Assembly: GCA_965247975.1 (NCBI GenBank)
Contig: OZ252050.1
Span: 1,426,001 to 1,490,000, forward strand
From: Taishania sp965247975
GTDB taxonomy: Bacteria; Bacteroidota; Bacteroidia; Flavobacteriales_D; Crocinitomicaceae
Length of the DNA stretch: 64,000 nt
Direction: 5' to 3'
The notes under the pieces are model-generated. The model did no database searches. It saw only the letters and a list, made by a program, of their open reading frames with translations, and was not told the DNA's origin. Both the position numbers and the translations under genes were made by a program. Positions 24,608-33,610 of the stretch are shown piece after piece; position 1 is the first letter of the stretch, and each line of letters begins with the position of its first letter.

Positions 24608-27022
24608 ATGAAACACTTATTGGGCTTACTCTTTTTGTTTTTTTTCTCAGAATGTTTCAGTCAAACAATTTTCATCACCGACAAAACAAACCTGCAACCG
24701 ATTTCAAATGTTCAGATTTTCGCTAATTCGGACCCAGACTTAAAAGTGATAAGTGCCGTAAATGGTAAAATCGATGTTAGTAGGATTAAGAAAGAAGGAA
24801 TTTGGACAATCCGTCATCCTTTTTATAGCACTTTGCAATTGAGCTATGAACAATTGGTTTCGCAGAATTTTCAAGTTTCGTTAACTGAAAAACTTAACGA
24901 TTTAGATGAGGTCATTGTTTCCGCGAGTCGCTTTGAAGAGAAAAAAAGTGATGTTCCTCAGAAAGTTGAACTCATTCGGAATTCGCAGTTGCAACAAATG
25001 AATCAATCGTCCACTGCAGATGTATTGGCAAACTCAGGAAATGTGTTGGTGCAAAAAAGTCAACAGGGTGGAGGCTCACCAATTATTCGTGGTTTCGAAA
25101 CAAATCGGGTTTTGATTGTCATCGATGGAGTTCGTATGAATAATGCCATTTATCGCGGAGGACATTTACAAAATGTAATTACACTTGACAATGCAATCAT
25201 GGATAAAGTGGAACTGGCTTTCGGTCCAAGTTCGGCGGTTTATGGTTCTGACGCTTTGGGTGGTGTCATGCATTTTCATACAAAATCTCCATTATTAGCT
25301 ACAACCACAAAAACACTCGTAAAAGCAAATGCTTATGCACGTTATTTTTCTGCGGCTAATGGATATTCGGCTCATGCTGATATGAATGTTGGAGGTAAGA
25401 AATTTGGTTCACTCACAAGTTTTACATTCGCTCAATTTGGAGATTTAACGCAAGGATCTAAGCGCAGCAGTAAATACCCAGACTTTGGCAAACGTAGCTG
25501 GTATCAAGATAGAATTAATGGAATCGATACAATGATTTTAAACTCAAACCCGAATAAGCAAATCGGTTCTGGGTATGAGCAAATTGATGTATTGCAGAAG
25601 TTTTTGCTTCAAAGTTCTGTAAATATGAAACACACAATTAATGTGCAATTGAGTAACACCAAAGATGTTCCAAGATATGATCGTTTGACGGAAATGAATG
25701 GTGCGAAACCAAAATTTGCAGAGTGGTATTATGGTCCTCAGAAACGTGTTTTTGCTTCGTACATGCTTGAACTTTCAAAAAAGATGAAAATCTACGACCA
25801 AGCGCGTTTTGTTTTAGGCTATCAAAATATCGAAGAAAGTAGGATGGATCGAAGGTTTCAAAATGCTAAAAAAAATCACCGCATTGAAACGCTGAATATT
25901 TTGAGTGCTAATCTGGATTTTGAGAAAGAAATAAAAGACCATGAATTACGCTATGGACTTGAAGGATACACAAATCAAGTCAATTCAAAAGCTTTTCAAG
26001 AAAATATCATCAACGGAACTCAAGTTCCACTCGACACACGCTATCCTGATGGAGGTTCGCAAATGAACGGATTAGCAGCGTATGCAACACACACGATTGA
26101 ATTGGGCAAAGAAAAAGGTAAGTTCATTATTTCAGATGGTTTACGCTTGTCGTTTGTTTCGCTCAACGCAAAATTTATAGACCAAACTTTTTTTCCTTTT
26201 CCTTTTTCGGATATTTCACAGCAAAACACCAACTTAACAGGAAATCTTGGATTTGTTTATAATCCATCGAAAAAATGGAGAATGACCTTGAATGCATCTA
26301 CAGGTTTCCGAGCACCAAATGTAGATGATTTAACGAAAGTGTTTGAATCAGTTCCTGGATCCATCGTTGTTCCAAATCCCAATTTGAAGTCTGAATATTC
26401 TTACAACGGTGAATTGGGAATTTCAAGAACGTTTAAAGAGAGATTAACCATTTCAGCACTAGGATATTACACGCTGTTGAAAAATGTGATAAATGTACAA
26501 CCGACCAATTTTAATGGTCAAGATTCCATTATGTATGATGGTCAATTAAGTCAAGTAATTGCACCAACCAACGCTGGAAAAGCGTATATCTATGGAACTG
26601 AATTGGCTTTACGAGGCGAAATTTTACCAAGTTTATCCATTTTTGCAACGTTTAATTATACGTTTGGACGAATAGCGACGGATACAACTGACTATCCATT
26701 AGATCACATTGCGCCTATGTTCGGTCGCTTGGGAGTTACTTATTCACTGAAAAAATTCAAGGCAGAAATTTTTGCCAATTATTCGGGAGCCAAAAAACTG
26801 GCTGACTACAATTTAATTGGTGAAGACAATTTCGCATCGGCTACTCCAGATGGTATGCCAGCTTGGTATACCTTGAATTTTCGCTTGAATTATCAATTCC
26901 ATAAAACAATAGGATTGCAGGTCGCTTGCGAAAATTTGTTGGACCAAAATTATCGTGTCTTTGCTTCGAATATTTCTGCTCCTGGTAGGAATGTCATTGT
27001 TACGTTGAGGTTTGGGTTTTAA
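24608..27022 (+). CDS. TonB-dependent outer-membrane receptor
   Basis: 804 residues. A signal peptide (about 1-19), an N-terminal carboxypeptidase-like segment (about 20-90), the plug (about 95-230, with VIVSASRFEEK and IIRGFETNRVLIVIDGVRMNN), and a 22-strand barrel ending RNVIVTLRFGF. The barrel holds FRAP (in STGFRAPNVDD) and NPNL motifs that are typical of heme receptors, but I see no His between them, so the heme call is weak. It takes up a metal complex or similar ligand with TonB-ExbBD energy. A small gene follows 24 bases downstream. Confidence 0.92.
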   Translation: MKHLLGLLFLFFFSECFSQTIFITDKTNLQPISNVQIFANSDPDLKVISAVNGKIDVSRIKKEGIWTIRHPFYSTLQLSYEQLVSQNFQVSLTEKLNDLDEVIVSASRFEEKKSDVPQKVELIRNSQLQQMNQSSTADVLANSGNVLVQKSQQGGGSPIIRGFETNRVLIVIDGVRMNNAIYRGGHLQNVITLDNAIMDKVELAFGPSSAVYGSDALGGVMHFHTKSPLLATTTKTLVKANAYARYFSAANGYSAHADMNVGGKKFGSLTSFTFAQFGDLTQGSKRSSKYPDFGKRSWYQDRINGIDTMILNSNPNKQIGSGYEQIDVLQKFLLQSSVNMKHTINVQLSNTKDVPRYDRLTEMNGAKPKFAEWYYGPQKRVFASYMLELSKKMKIYDQARFVLGYQNIEESRMDRRFQNAKKNHRIETLNILSANLDFEKEIKDHELRYGLEGYTNQVNSKAFQENIINGTQVPLDTRYPDGGSQMNGLAAYATHTIELGKEKGKFIISDGLRLSFVSLNAKFIDQTFFPFPFSDISQQNTNLTGNLGFVYNPSKKWRMTLNASTGFRAPNVDDLTKVFESVPGSIVVPNPNLKSEYSYNGELGISRTFKERLTISALGYYTLLKNVINVQPTNFNGQDSIMYDGQLSQVIAPTNAGKAYIYGTELALRGEILPSLSIFATFNYTFGRIATDTTDYPLDHIAPMFGRLGVTYSLKKFKAEIFANYSGAKKLADYNLIGEDNFASATPDGMPAWYTLNFRLNYQFHKTIGLQVACENLLDQNYRVFASNISAPGRNVIVTLRFGF

Positions 27023-27046
27023 ACATGTTAGCTTTATTAATACACT

Positions 27047-27562
27047 ATGAACTACGATGCAATTGAAGAATTGAAGAAATACGATGATTATTATCACAAT
27101 TCTGACTTGAAAAACACATACAGGAAGCATCGTGATGAAATTATCAAACTACAAACGACCATCGAAACCATTTGGCAGAATCAGCAACTTGATAACATTG
27201 ATTTTGAAATATTATACAATGGGTTACAAAATTCCTGGGTTGTGGTTTATTATTACGTTCTAGGTGAACAAATTAATAATATGCTTGGAGAAATAACAGG
27301 AATCGAAGAATTAATTTATCAGGGTATTCAGGATAAAAGTTGGCAAACACGTTTCAATACCGTTGTGATTATGAAGGGCATTAATGATCAAGATTTAAGA
27401 ACCAAAATAATTCAAGTAGGTTTGTCGGATAAAAGCAAAAAGGTAAGAGAAATGGCTGAAGATGTTAACATAAATTATTTAAATTCAACAAAAGATTCAA
27501 CTAATATGACCTTACCAAAAAGGGGCAAGTTGTGGTTAAAGAAACTTTTCGGCACCGAGTAA
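27047..27562 (+). CDS. Helical protein, possibly HEAT-like
   Basis: 171 residues, mostly helical, with no signal peptide. The C-terminal half (IYQGIQDKSWQTRFNTVVIMKGI...KKVREMAEDVN) resembles two HEAT-type repeats. The end (GKLWLKKLFGTE) is basic. It lies 24 bases behind the TonB receptor and is probably co-transcribed, but the two are not known to work together. Function unknown. Confidence 0.65.
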   Translation: MNYDAIEELKKYDDYYHNSDLKNTYRKHRDEIIKLQTTIETIWQNQQLDNIDFEILYNGLQNSWVVVYYYVLGEQINNMLGEITGIEELIYQGIQDKSWQTRFNTVVIMKGINDQDLRTKIIQVGLSDKSKKVREMAEDVNINYLNSTKDSTNMTLPKRGKLWLKKLFGTE

Positions 27563-27770
27563 ACCAAAGTGATAGCATGTTAGCTTGGTGATTCTATAGA
27601 CTTATCTTCGACAAACCACGAATTGTTGTTCCCCTTTCTTGAATTGGCTTAAAAGCGACAAAAATTTTAAATTTTTAAAAGGATAAAATTTTAAACTTTT
27701 AATCTTATAAACTTTTAGAAGAATGTCTGATTTTATTGGCTTTCAGAGCTAGTGTATTTAACAAATCGCC

Positions 27771-28739
27771 TTATTCTTCAGCTATTTTTATCAAAACACT
27801 CCCCGTTTTTTGTCCCAACCCGACATACCGATGCGCCTCAACAATTTCATCCAAAGAGTATGTTCGATCAATCACAGGTTTATACTCGCCTGATTCTGCG
27901 ACTTTTCTGATAAATCCCAGTGTTTTTTTAGTGATTTTTGGAATCGGAAACAATACTTTTTTGCCGCCAAATAACGGAGTAAACAATGCATAAAAAACGT
28001 TCTGTCCATTTTTTCCAAGCTCTGTTGAGCAATAAATTCCTTTGTCAACTAGCATTTTCTTTGCAATCTTAAATGAGCTTTTACCAACTGCATCCAAAAA
28101 GAAATCAAATTTTTGGTCAATTTTTGTGTAATCCTCTGTTTGGTAATCAATTACGACATCTGCTCCAAGTGATTTTACCAATTCAACATTTTTTGAATTT
28201 GATACAGCTACTACATAAGCGCCAAAGTGTTTTAAAAGTTGAACCGCTGCTGAACCAATTGCCCCGGTAGCGCCATAAACCAGTACTTTATGCTGATTAG
28301 AAATCTTCACAGCATTTAGGTAATTTATAGCATAATGCGCTCCCTCGGTGAGTGCTGCACAGGTTGTTAAATCTATATTTTTAGGACAAATAGCAATTCC
28401 TGCATCTTCTGAAATGGTCATAAATTCGGCATGCCCTCCCCACGTTTTGTCGTTGAATCCAAAAACGTGATCGCCGGCTTTAAATGTTTTCACTCGACTG
28501 CCCACTTTTTCAATAATGCCTGCAAATTCACAGCCTAATATTTGATTTTTCGGTCGAAATAATCCACTCCAAAAACGAGATATTACATATTCAGCACTCC
28601 GAAAACCTGTGTCTGTGCGATTCACCGTGGATGCATGAACTTTAACCAACACCTCATTTTCTTTTGGTTCTGGAATTTGAACTTCTTCGATGTGCACAAC
28701 TTCCGGTGGACCATATTTTTTGTAAATAGCTGCTTTCAT
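27771..28739 (-). CDS. Quinone-oxidoreductase-like MDR dehydrogenase
   Basis: 322 residues from ATG 28739 (MKAAIYKKYGPPEVV); the frame continues upstream to 28811 but the family starts here. The nucleotide-binding motif VLVYGATGAIGSAAVQLLKHFGA (VxGxxGxxG; about residues 140-160) lies in the medium-chain dehydrogenase fold, with a zinc-free catalytic domain before it (no clear GHE zinc motif). Likely NAD(P)H-dependent reduction of quinones or enones. Its start faces mtaB across a short divergent region. Confidence 0.88.
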   Translation of the reverse strand: MKAAIYKKYGPPEVVHIEEVQIPEPKENEVLVKVHASTVNRTDTGFRSAEYVISRFWSGLFRPKNQILGCEFAGIIEKVGSRVKTFKAGDHVFGFNDKTWGGHAEFMTISEDAGIAICPKNIDLTTCAALTEGAHYAINYLNAVKISNQHKVLVYGATGAIGSAAVQLLKHFGAYVVAVSNSKNVELVKSLGADVVIDYQTEDYTKIDQKFDFFLDAVGKSSFKIAKKMLVDKGIYCSTELGKNGQNVFYALFTPLFGGKKVLFPIPKITKKTLGFIRKVAESGEYKPVIDRTYSLDEIVEAHRYVGLGQKTGSVLIKIAEE

Positions 28740-28884
28740 TTTTTGTTGTTGAGTTGTTGAAGGTAACATAATCAATTGAACATTACTTTCTTCAAACTTT
28801 AAATTCATCATAATTTCATAGATTATCTGATATCAAATATCCAAAATCATTGATTGAAATGCGCTTTGCAACAATCAAATTCCG

Positions 28885-28892
28885 TAATTTTG
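28885..28892 (+). promoter_or_regulatory. -7 box of mtaB (TAATTTTG)
   Basis: TAATTTTG matches TAnnTTTG and ends 10 bases before the mtaB ATG (28903), so the leader is only a few bases long. Confidence 0.6.
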
Positions 28893-28902
28893 CGCCCACA
28901 TT

Positions 28903-30207
28903 ATGATTCAATACAAAAAAGTTGCTTTTTATACGCTCGGTTGTAAACTTAATTTCTCAGAAACGTCAACCATTGCGCGTTTGTTCGATGACGCTGGATT
29001 TGCACGCGTAAATTTTGACGAAACTCCTGATATTTACGTGATTAACACATGCTCAGTGACGGACAATGCGGATAAGAAATGCAAACAACTTGTAAAACGT
29101 GCATTGAAAATCAATCCTGAAGCCTTTGTAGCCATTATTGGTTGCTTTGCTCAGCTGAAACCAGTGGAGATTTCACAAATTCCTGGCGTTGATTTGGTAC
29201 TTGGTGCCAACGAGAAATTTAATCTCTTGGATTACATCGATGATGAAACAGTCAAAAAAGAAACTGCTCAAATAGCGAATGCGTCGATCAAAAACGTGAC
29301 GGATTTTGTACCCGCTTTTTCTTACGGAGATCGAACGCGTTCATTTCTCAAAGTGCAAGATGGTTGTGATTATTTCTGTACCTTTTGTACGATTCCATTG
29401 GCTAGAGGAAAAAGTAGAAATGCGAGTATTGCAAAAACAGTTTTGGAAGCACAAAAAATTGCCGAAACTGAAATCAAGGAAGTTGTTTTAACAGGAGTGA
29501 ATATTGGTGATTTTGGACAAGGTGAAGGAGAGAATTTTTTTCAATTAATCCAGGCATTAGACAAGGTTGAAGGCATTGACCGTTTCCGAATTTCGTCCAT
29601 TGAGCCAAACTTGTTGACGAATGAAATCATTCATTTTTCGTTGGAAGAAGCGGCTAAATTTGTCCCTCATTTTCATATTCCGTTGCAGTCTGGTTCCAAT
29701 AAATTGTTGAAAGCCATGCGGCGTAAATACGAGCGAGAATTGTATGCTGAACGCGTCGCTTACATTAAATCATTGCGACCTGATTGTTGCATAGGTGTTG
29801 ATGTTATTGTTGGGTTTCCTGGCGAAACGGATGAAGATTTTCTTGAAACAATGGATTTTTTAAATGACATTGATATTTCTTATTTACACGTTTTTACCTA
29901 TTCGGAAAGGGCTAACACGACAGCCGTTAAGTTAGGCGAAGCAGTGCCAATGTCCAAAAGACGAGAGCGCAGTCAACAACTACATAATTTATCAGACAAG
30001 AAAAAAAGAAAATTCTACGAAGAAAACATAGATTCGATTCACAAGGTGCTCTTCGAACAGGAAGAAGATGAAGGAATTATGTATGGTTTCACGGAGAACT
30101 ATGTGAAAGTGAAATTGCCTTTCAATGCTTCTCTAACGAATACGTTTCAAACAGTAAAACTCACTGAAATTGACCGAGACGGAGTCATGAAGTGCGAAAT
30201 ATTTTAA
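28903..30207 (+). CDS. mtaB: tRNA t6A37 methylthiotransferase MtaB
   Basis: 434 residues. The N-terminal UPF0004 domain has cysteines at 14 (TLGCKLN), 50 and 81 for the auxiliary iron-sulfur cluster. The radical-SAM motif is Cys155-x3-Cys159-x2-Cys162 (CDYFCTFC), and a C-terminal TRAM-like segment (about 370-434) binds tRNA. MtaB adds a methylthio group to t6A37 of tRNAs that read ANN codons. The TLGCKLN opening separates it from MiaB (TxGCQMN). Own promoter, and no operon partner. Confidence 0.95.
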   Translation: MIQYKKVAFYTLGCKLNFSETSTIARLFDDAGFARVNFDETPDIYVINTCSVTDNADKKCKQLVKRALKINPEAFVAIIGCFAQLKPVEISQIPGVDLVLGANEKFNLLDYIDDETVKKETAQIANASIKNVTDFVPAFSYGDRTRSFLKVQDGCDYFCTFCTIPLARGKSRNASIAKTVLEAQKIAETEIKEVVLTGVNIGDFGQGEGENFFQLIQALDKVEGIDRFRISSIEPNLLTNEIIHFSLEEAAKFVPHFHIPLQSGSNKLLKAMRRKYERELYAERVAYIKSLRPDCCIGVDVIVGFPGETDEDFLETMDFLNDIDISYLHVFTYSERANTTAVKLGEAVPMSKRRERSQQLHNLSDKKKRKFYEENIDSIHKVLFEQEEDEGIMYGFTENYVKVKLPFNASLTNTFQTVKLTEIDRDGVMKCEIF

Positions 30208-30285
30208 AAGTAATCAAGTTTCAATTGTTTCCTTTTTGTTAAACTTGCTTTAACACTGAGAAAGTAGGAATTTCTAGGATTTCAT

Positions 30286-30293
30286 TAAATTTG
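30286..30293 (+). promoter_or_regulatory. -7 box (TAAATTTG), cysteine desulfurase
   Basis: TAAATTTG ends 12 bases before the ATG at 30306, and the box overlaps the TTG at 30291, which can therefore not be the start codon. Confidence 0.65.
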
Positions 30294-30305
30294 CAAAAAA
30301 AAAGA

Positions 30306-31445
30306 ATGAAAGTTTATTTAGACAATGCGGCGACAACTCCAATTGCGCCAGAAGTAATCGAAGCGATGATTCCAGTGATGAGAGAATCGTTTGGAAATCC
30401 TTCGTCTTCGCATGCATTTGGTAGAAACTCTAAAGCGTTGATTGAAAACGCTCGTCGATTCATTGCTAAAACAATAAATTGTCAACCATCCGAAATTTTA
30501 TTCAACTCTGGAGGTACGGAAGGAGATAATATGGCATTATACTGCGCGGTAAATGCGTTGGGAGTGACTCGGATCATTACTTCGTCTTTGGAGCATCACG
30601 CAGTTGGTTATACAGCGGAAGAAATCACCAATTCGGATAAAGTAAATCTTGAGTTTGTAAAAGTTTCTAATACAGGGCTTGTTGATCTAATTCATTTGGA
30701 AACCTTGCTCAAAACAGGCGAAAAAACCTTGGTTTCATTGATGCATGCGAATAATGAAATTGGAACCTTACTTCCGTTGGAAGAAGTTAGTTTGTTGTGC
30801 AAAAAGTATGGAGCTTATTTTCATTCTGATACAGTCCAAACAATGGGACATTATGCCTTTGATCTAGATAAAATTAAGATCGATTTTTTGACTTGTTCTG
30901 CGCATAAATTTCATGGGCCGAAAGGAATCGGATTTTTATATGTGAATAAGAATGTTAAGGTGAAACCTTTGATTTTAGGAGGTGGACAAGAACGAGGATT
31001 TCGGGCTGGAACAGAAAATATTTATGGCATTGTTGGATTAGCAAAAGCATTTGAATTAGCTTATGCAGATGTGAACGAACACCAACATCATGTTCAGGAC
31101 CTAAAATCACACATGATGAATCGATTGGTGAACGAAATTGAAGGCGTTTCTTTTCACGGTGAAACCGATCCCGCAAAATCGCTTTACACTGTCCTAAATG
31201 TTTGTTTTCCGAAAACAGAAAAAGCGGGAATGTTATTGTTTACACTAGATTTAAAAGGTGTAGCAGCAAGTGGTGGAAGTGCTTGTTCTTCAGGAGCTGT
31301 AAAAGGTTCACACGTATTGGAAGGAATTAATGCCGATCCAACACGACCAAATGTTCGTTTTTCATTCTCGCGATACACAACGAAAGCAGAAATTGATTAT
31401 GCTGTAGATCAAGTGGTTGCTATTTTTGAAAAGACCTTAGCTTAA
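30306..31445 (+). CDS. Cysteine desulfurase (NifS/IscS family)
   Basis: 379 residues from ATG 30306 (MKVYLDNAATTPIAP), which is the family start; the upstream TTG overlaps the promoter. The PLP lysine is in TCSAHKFHGPKG (near residue 200) and the catalytic Cys in GSACSSG (near 325). Reaction: L-cysteine to L-alanine with persulfide for Fe-S clusters or tRNA thiolation. The Cys loop is of the long IscS type. It follows mtaB, an Fe-S enzyme, after 98 bases but has its own promoter. Confidence 0.92.
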   Translation: MKVYLDNAATTPIAPEVIEAMIPVMRESFGNPSSSHAFGRNSKALIENARRFIAKTINCQPSEILFNSGGTEGDNMALYCAVNALGVTRIITSSLEHHAVGYTAEEITNSDKVNLEFVKVSNTGLVDLIHLETLLKTGEKTLVSLMHANNEIGTLLPLEEVSLLCKKYGAYFHSDTVQTMGHYAFDLDKIKIDFLTCSAHKFHGPKGIGFLYVNKNVKVKPLILGGGQERGFRAGTENIYGIVGLAKAFELAYADVNEHQHHVQDLKSHMMNRLVNEIEGVSFHGETDPAKSLYTVLNVCFPKTEKAGMLLFTLDLKGVAASGGSACSSGAVKGSHVLEGINADPTRPNVRFSFSRYTTKAEIDYAVDQVVAIFEKTLA

Positions 31446-31561
31446 GCCTTTTAGAGAAATCTATAAGTATAACATCTGGGTACATAGAGAAAATTCATAA
31501 TTCATAATTCTGTATTCATAATTTTTTTCCCCATCTTTGACATAATCATAAAATCAATGCT

Positions 31562-33148
31562 ATGCCAATTAGAATGGAAGAGGATGATCCTCAAGGAAAT
31601 AATCAATCAAGTAGAAGTTCAAGACCAAGCGGTGGTGGAAGCACAGGTGGTTTTGGTGGAATGGGAGGTGGATTAGGAAGCCTTGTTGGTTCCGTTCTTC
31701 CATTGTTAATGAAAAGACCCAAGTTGCTTATCATTTTGGTGATTGTTGGAATTGCGCTCTATTTTTTCATGGGTAAAGGTTGTTCAGCATCTGGATTGAT
31801 GAATCAAGATGGTGGGGGAATTATTTCGCAGTTCATGCGTGGAGGCGAGTTGAATAAAGAGGTTTACGAAAAAACAGAAATTTTTGAACCGCTAGCGGAT
31901 AATAAAAAGAATCCTTTACCAGAAAGAGTTAGTTTACAAAAGTACTGTCCAACTCCTATGAACCAAGGTCAACAAGGTTCGTGCGTTGCTTGGGCCTCTG
32001 CTTATGCGGCTCGCACGATTATTGAAGCGCAACGCACAGGAAAAGATCCAAACAGTATTAAGTTCTCACCATCGTTTATGTATAACCAAATTAGTTTGGA
32101 CCACAACACTTGTCAGGGTTCTTACATTAAATTGGCCATGGACAATATGACAGAAGTTGGTGCTGTGCCTTTCAATGATTTTCGATATAACGATAAAGAT
32201 TGTAACACTGAACCTCCATCAAATTTAAAGGCAAAAGCAAACGCGTTTAAAATCAAAGGATTCCAACGTTTAACGGAAGAAGGAAAAGGGAAGGCGTACG
32301 AAGTTTTGGCAATGAAGCAAAACTTAGCGAAAGGATCTCCATGCATCATCGGTATGATGGTTGGTGGGAGTTTTATGCAAAATATGGTAGGGAAACCTTT
32401 TTGGAATCCAACTTCAACGGATTTCAATAAAAGTGGATTTGGTGGACATGCAATGTGCGTCGTTGGTTACGATGATTTTTACGAAGGTGGATCATTTCTT
32501 TTAATGAACAGCTGGGGAACTGAATGGGGCAAAGGTGGTTTTGCGTGGGTTCGTTATTCAGATTTCAAAGATTTTAATGTGGAGGCTTATGGACTTTACC
32601 CAATGGGCGATGCGAGTAAAAAAGCGCAATCTACATTTACTGGAAGTTTTGGTTTGGAGTTAAATGCCGGTAAGAAAACCATCCAATTAAAGCAAATAAA
32701 TTCAAATTACTTTGAAACAGTTGGAACACTTAAGAAGGGCGATAAATTCAAAGTAGAATTTACAAATAATGTGGAATGTTACACTTATGTTTTCGGTCAA
32801 GAAACAGATGGAACAAGTTATGTCCTTTTTCCTTATACGAAGAAACATTCACCATATTGTGGAATTACTGGAACTCGTTTATTTCCAAGAGATTATTCAA
32901 TGGTTCCGGACGATAAAGGCGATAAAGACAAAATGGTAGTACTTGTAACACGAGAACCAATTGACTTCGAAGCATTTAATAAAAAATTATCTAAAGCATC
33001 AGGTGCAACGTATGAAGATAAAATGAAGTCCATCATGGGTACAAGTGCAAATCAAAACATCAATTTTAACGGGTCGGAAATCATTAATTTCAGCACATCT
33101 GCGAGCAACACGCAACCGATTTACTTCGTAATTGGAATAAATAAATGA
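31562..33148 (+). CDS. Membrane-anchored papain-like (C1) peptidase
   Basis: 528 residues. The N-terminus is Gly/Ser-rich (1-45), then one helix (about 53-72, LLIILVIVGIALYFFMGKG), placing the rest outside the cytosol. The peptidase core carries Cys141 in QGSCVAWASAYAA, His296 in GGHAMCVVGY and Asn316 in LMNSWGTEWG, a complete C1 set. The C-terminal 180 residues include YVFGQETDGTSYVLFPY, a DUF4384-like pattern. No propeptide is obvious, so it may be constitutively active or regulated by the C-terminal part. Its stop overlaps the cdd start by 4 bases (ATGA). Confidence 0.9.
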   Translation: MPIRMEEDDPQGNNQSSRSSRPSGGGSTGGFGGMGGGLGSLVGSVLPLLMKRPKLLIILVIVGIALYFFMGKGCSASGLMNQDGGGIISQFMRGGELNKEVYEKTEIFEPLADNKKNPLPERVSLQKYCPTPMNQGQQGSCVAWASAYAARTIIEAQRTGKDPNSIKFSPSFMYNQISLDHNTCQGSYIKLAMDNMTEVGAVPFNDFRYNDKDCNTEPPSNLKAKANAFKIKGFQRLTEEGKGKAYEVLAMKQNLAKGSPCIIGMMVGGSFMQNMVGKPFWNPTSTDFNKSGFGGHAMCVVGYDDFYEGGSFLLMNSWGTEWGKGGFAWVRYSDFKDFNVEAYGLYPMGDASKKAQSTFTGSFGLELNAGKKTIQLKQINSNYFETVGTLKKGDKFKVEFTNNVECYTYVFGQETDGTSYVLFPYTKKHSPYCGITGTRLFPRDYSMVPDDKGDKDKMVVLVTREPIDFEAFNKKLSKASGATYEDKMKSIMGTSANQNINFNGSEIINFSTSASNTQPIYFVIGINK

Positions 33149-33606
33149 AAGAATTAACGGTAAAATATCAACAATTTGATTCATGGAAATCGTTAAGCAA
33201 TGGTGATCAGTCTTTGGTCGAAGCGGCTTACGAAATAAGTAAAAATGCTTATGCTCCGTATTCCAAGTTTTTGGTTGGTGCTGCTGTGCTTTTGGAGAAT
33301 GGAGAAATAATACTTGGGAGTAACCAAGAAAACATTGCTTTTCCATCAGGATTGTGTGCCGAAAGAACAGCTTTGTTCTATGCAGGAGCCAATTTTCCGC
33401 ATATAAAAGTGATGAAAATTGCCATTGTTGCCGTGGGCGATTTAGTGCCTTTAGATAAAATTCTTTCTCCATGCGGTGGCTGTCGGCAAGTGATGTTAGA
33501 AACAGAAGTGCGACAAAAAGCACCATACGAAGTAATTTTGGTGAGTCAAAATGAAACAACAATTGTTTTTTCGGCAGCTTCAGATTTACTACCATTTGCA
33601 TTTTAA
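33145..33606 (+). CDS. cdd: Cytidine deaminase
   Basis: 153 residues. Zinc ligands and the catalytic Glu are in Cys71-Ala-Glu73 (LCAERTALF) and Cys110/Cys113 (PCGGCRQ). Reaction: (deoxy)cytidine to (deoxy)uridine + NH3, in pyrimidine salvage in the cytosol. The small homotetrameric type has a single C-x2-C, as here. Coupled to the upstream peptidase gene by ATGA; the pairing is not functionally obvious. Confidence 0.94.
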   Translation: MKELTVKYQQFDSWKSLSNGDQSLVEAAYEISKNAYAPYSKFLVGAAVLLENGEIILGSNQENIAFPSGLCAERTALFYAGANFPHIKVMKIAIVAVGDLVPLDKILSPCGGCRQVMLETEVRQKAPYEVILVSQNETTIVFSAASDLLPFAF

Positions 33607-33610
33607 AAAA

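Noticed and set aside
27563..27770. AT-rich stretch with repeated AAATTTTAAA
   Set aside because: Low-complexity; no hairpin with a T tract, no gene.
30291..30306. TTG at 30291 as start of the cysteine desulfurase
   Set aside because: It overlaps the -7 box; ATG 30306 gives the family start MKVYLDNAATT.
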